Origin: Streptomyces litmocidini
GTDB taxonomy: Bacteria; Actinomycetota; Actinomycetes; Streptomycetales; Streptomycetaceae
DNA length: 64,000 nt
Direction of reading: 5' to 3'
NCBI RefSeq assembly: GCF_014649755.1
Contig: NZ_BMTQ01000024.1
Coordinates: 1-64,000 of the forward strand
The position numbers and the translations under genes are program-made. This document shows positions 62,454 to 64,000 of the stretch, piece after piece. Within the stretch, counting starts at the first letter, position 1. The number at the start of each line of letters is the position of its first letter. Under the pieces are notes generated by a model that had not been told where the DNA came from, did no database searches, and worked only from the letters and a program-made list of their open reading frames with translations.

Positions 62454-63986
62454 TCAGGCGCCGCCCGCCGACAGTTCGTGCGCGGCGTCGTTGATCGGCT
62501 GCGGGGTGCCGGTCAGATCGAGGACGAAGAGCGGGAGGCCGACCTCGGCGGCCCGCGAGCGGGCCTCCGGGGTGTAACCCGCGAGCGAGAAGAACACGCC
62601 CACGGCGGCCGTGCCCAGACCGTTGAGCCAGAGGCACTCGACGGCCCGCAGCCCGGTGGGCCGGGTGCTCGGGTCGACCTGGGCGACGAGACCGGGGGCC
62701 CGCAGGTCCACGCCGGACGCGGGGCGCTCCTCGGGCTGCACGACGTCCCTGAAGCCGAGCCAGCGCAGGTACCCGGCCGCCGCCGCGACCGCGTCCCGCG
62801 AGGTCCGGATCGTCACCGGCCGGAACACCCCGCGCAGCGGAGCGGGGCGGGGGGCCGTGGACGGCGGCGGTACGCGCACGGGGTACCGCTCGGCGAACGT
62901 GCGCTGCCTCACCGGGCCGCCCCCGTCCGCGCCGTGTCCGGCGGAGCCGGGGGCGTCGGTGCCGTCGGTGCCGTGTCCGGCAGGGCCGGTGGCGTCGGTG
63001 CCGTGCCCCGTCGGGCCGGGGGCGTCCGTGTCGTGCCCGGTGGGGCCGGGGGTGTTCGTGTCGTGCCCGGTGGGGCCGGGGGTGTTCGTGTCGTGTCCGG
63101 GGGCATCCGTGCCGTGTCCGGAGGGGCCGACCTCGCCCGTGCCGCGCCCCGCCGGGCCGGGGGAGAAGCCCCGGGCCTTCGGTCCCGGACCGAACCACGG
63201 GGACCCGGCTTCTCCGGGCGCGGGGGAGACCCCACGGAGAGGCGCCCCGTTCCCCGCCCGCCCGCCGGTGGCGCCGTCCGCGCCGCCGGACGTGCTCCCG
63301 GTGGTCCCGGAGGCCGGTCCACCGGCGGCGCCGTCGGCCCGTACGCCGGCGGCCTCGGGACCCCGCCCGCCGCCCGCCGTGCCGGGGCCGCCGCCGGCCC
63401 GACTGCCGGTGGCGTCGCCGGTGCCGCCGACCGCAGCGGAGCCCGCGCCGCCGGACGTACCCCGGGCCGTCCCGGCACCGACGGAGCCGGGAGTTCCCGC
63501 GTCCGGTCCGACCGCGTCCGGTCCGGCCGCCGCCGGGTCGTGGCCCGGGCCGGTCCAGCCGGGGGCGGCCCCGTCCCGGCCTCCCACCGCTCGTGGACGG
63601 GGCGCGCCGGGGGCCACCGGCGGCGGTGACGGGAACGCTTCCGGTGGTCGGGGCGGGGCCGGGGGGCCGCTCGTTCCGGCCACGCCGCCCGTCGCGCCGT
63701 TCGAACCGGCGCCGGCGGCCCCGTCCGCCGGTGGGGCCGGTTCCACCGGGCGTACCGGTACCCGCAGCACCGTCCCGCAGGGGCAGCCCAGTTCCGGGTG
63801 CGGCCAGTCGTTCTCGTGGCCGCAGGCCCCGCAGCGGACGGTGACCCATTCGTCCGCCCAGTTCCGGTGCGTGATCGGCTCCGCGACCGCGCCCGCCAGG
63901 ACCGGCGGCGCGACGGGGCTCCCGCAGGCGCAGGGGAAGACGGGTGCCGCGTACGCCTGCGTGCGCAGGCATTCCGGACAGCGCAC
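62454..63986 (-). CDS. zinc-ribbon, repeat-linker and nuclease-fold-like protein
   Basis: A 510-residue protein. The N-terminus has two CxxC pairs (RCPEC, CACG) and another pair in RCGACGHEND/CPCG, likely zinc ribbons. Residues about 90-380 are a low-complexity Gly/Pro/Ala/Thr linker with 10-residue GHDTNTPGPT-type repeats. The C-terminal 115 residues (DVVQPEERPASGVDLRAPGL, AVECLWLNGLGTAAVGVFFS, ARSRAAEVGLPLFVLDL) resemble the core of PD-(D/E)xK/Mrr-like domains with an E near CLW, a weak call. The frame may extend beyond the right edge, so the GTG at 63984-63986 is provisional. Confidence 0.65.
   Translation of the reverse strand: MRCPECLRTQAYAAPVFPCACGSPVAPPVLAGAVAEPITHRNWADEWVTVRCGACGHENDWPHPELGCPCGTVLRVPVRPVEPAPPADGAAGAGSNGATGGVAGTSGPPAPPRPPEAFPSPPPVAPGAPRPRAVGGRDGAAPGWTGPGHDPAAAGPDAVGPDAGTPGSVGAGTARGTSGGAGSAAVGGTGDATGSRAGGGPGTAGGGRGPEAAGVRADGAAGGPASGTTGSTSGGADGATGGRAGNGAPLRGVSPAPGEAGSPWFGPGPKARGFSPGPAGRGTGEVGPSGHGTDAPGHDTNTPGPTGHDTNTPGPTGHDTDAPGPTGHGTDATGPAGHGTDGTDAPGSAGHGADGGGPVRQRTFAERYPVRVPPPSTAPRPAPLRGVFRPVTIRTSRDAVAAAAGYLRWLGFRDVVQPEERPASGVDLRAPGLVAQVDPSTRPTGLRAVECLWLNGLGTAAVGVFFSLAGYTPEARSRAAEVGLPLFVLDLTGTPQPINDAAHELSAGGA
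62935..63120 (-). repeat. 30-bp coding repeats in the zinc-ribbon protein
   Basis: An exact 30-bp duplication (63031-63060 and 63061-63090) is flanked by degenerate copies on both sides. It encodes 10-residue GHDTNTPGPT units in the linker. Confidence 0.85.
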
Positions 63987-64000
63987 CGGTACCGACTCGC

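Overview
The window reads as Streptomyces or a close relative. GC is very high with GC-rich third positions, GTG starts and GTGA/ATGA coupled junctions are frequent, and the gene families are typical of the genus (AfsA and gamma-butyrolactone receptors, two-domain Lrp regulators, TIGR04222-type membrane proteins, ECF sigma factors). I see no tRNA, rRNA, transposase, integrase or CRISPR array. Gene order and two decayed regulator genes suggest an accessory part of a chromosome.

Region 1 (1-4500) holds a butyrolactone-type signalling island: an AfsA-family synthase, a reductase/epimerase and a ketoreductase, flanked by two TetR receptors with butyrolactone-receptor features, each with a candidate operator. 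A truncated acyl-CoA dehydrogenase gene sits at the left edge. Region 2 (4700-15000) has a DoxX protein, a secreted vanadium-haloperoxidase-like protein and a run of plus-strand genes: HPP membrane protein, two-domain rhodanese, cupin, B12-binding mutase small subunit, a mutase large subunit fused to an FAD/NAD(P) oxidoreductase, and an adenylate-forming ligase. This looks like an unassigned biosynthetic operon. Region 3 (15000-24000) contains small regulator/target pairs: TetR-AhpD with three operator copies, a LysR gene with a 15-bp repeat tail, Lrp-MFS-M20 peptidase, AlkB-TetR, and a cold-shock protein.

Region 4 (23700-38400) has ArsR and LysR pseudogenes, a SnoaL-like protein, a secreted histidine phosphatase, a glyoxalase, a large self-sufficient nitrate reductase-diflavin fusion, an APC permease, a sigma factor/anti-sigma/CAP-domain fusion, a methyltransferase and a diacylglycerol-kinase-like enzyme. 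Region 5 (38500-50300) is the most interesting stretch. A LuxR regulator is divergent from a small ORF and a tightly coupled operon: threonine/cysteate-synthase-like PLP enzyme, ThDP enzyme lacking the usual catalytic Glu, ATP-grasp ligase, DUF1015 protein, FAH-family enzyme, an unknown small protein, MFS exporter, HAD phosphatase and a second ATP-grasp ligase. I read it as a candidate peptide-type natural product pathway whose product I cannot name.

Region 6 (50400-64000) is mostly ordinary: MBL hydrolase, GlxA-like regulator, Asp/Glu racemase, CorA, a winged-helix protein, a GAF-LuxR regulator divergent from two acyl-CoA synthetases, GNAT, a TIGR04222-type protein and a repeat-rich zinc-ribbon protein. 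It also contains a PucR-MenC chimeric ORF that looks like the product of a deletion. The ligases at 13113 and 57700 are clear paralogues.
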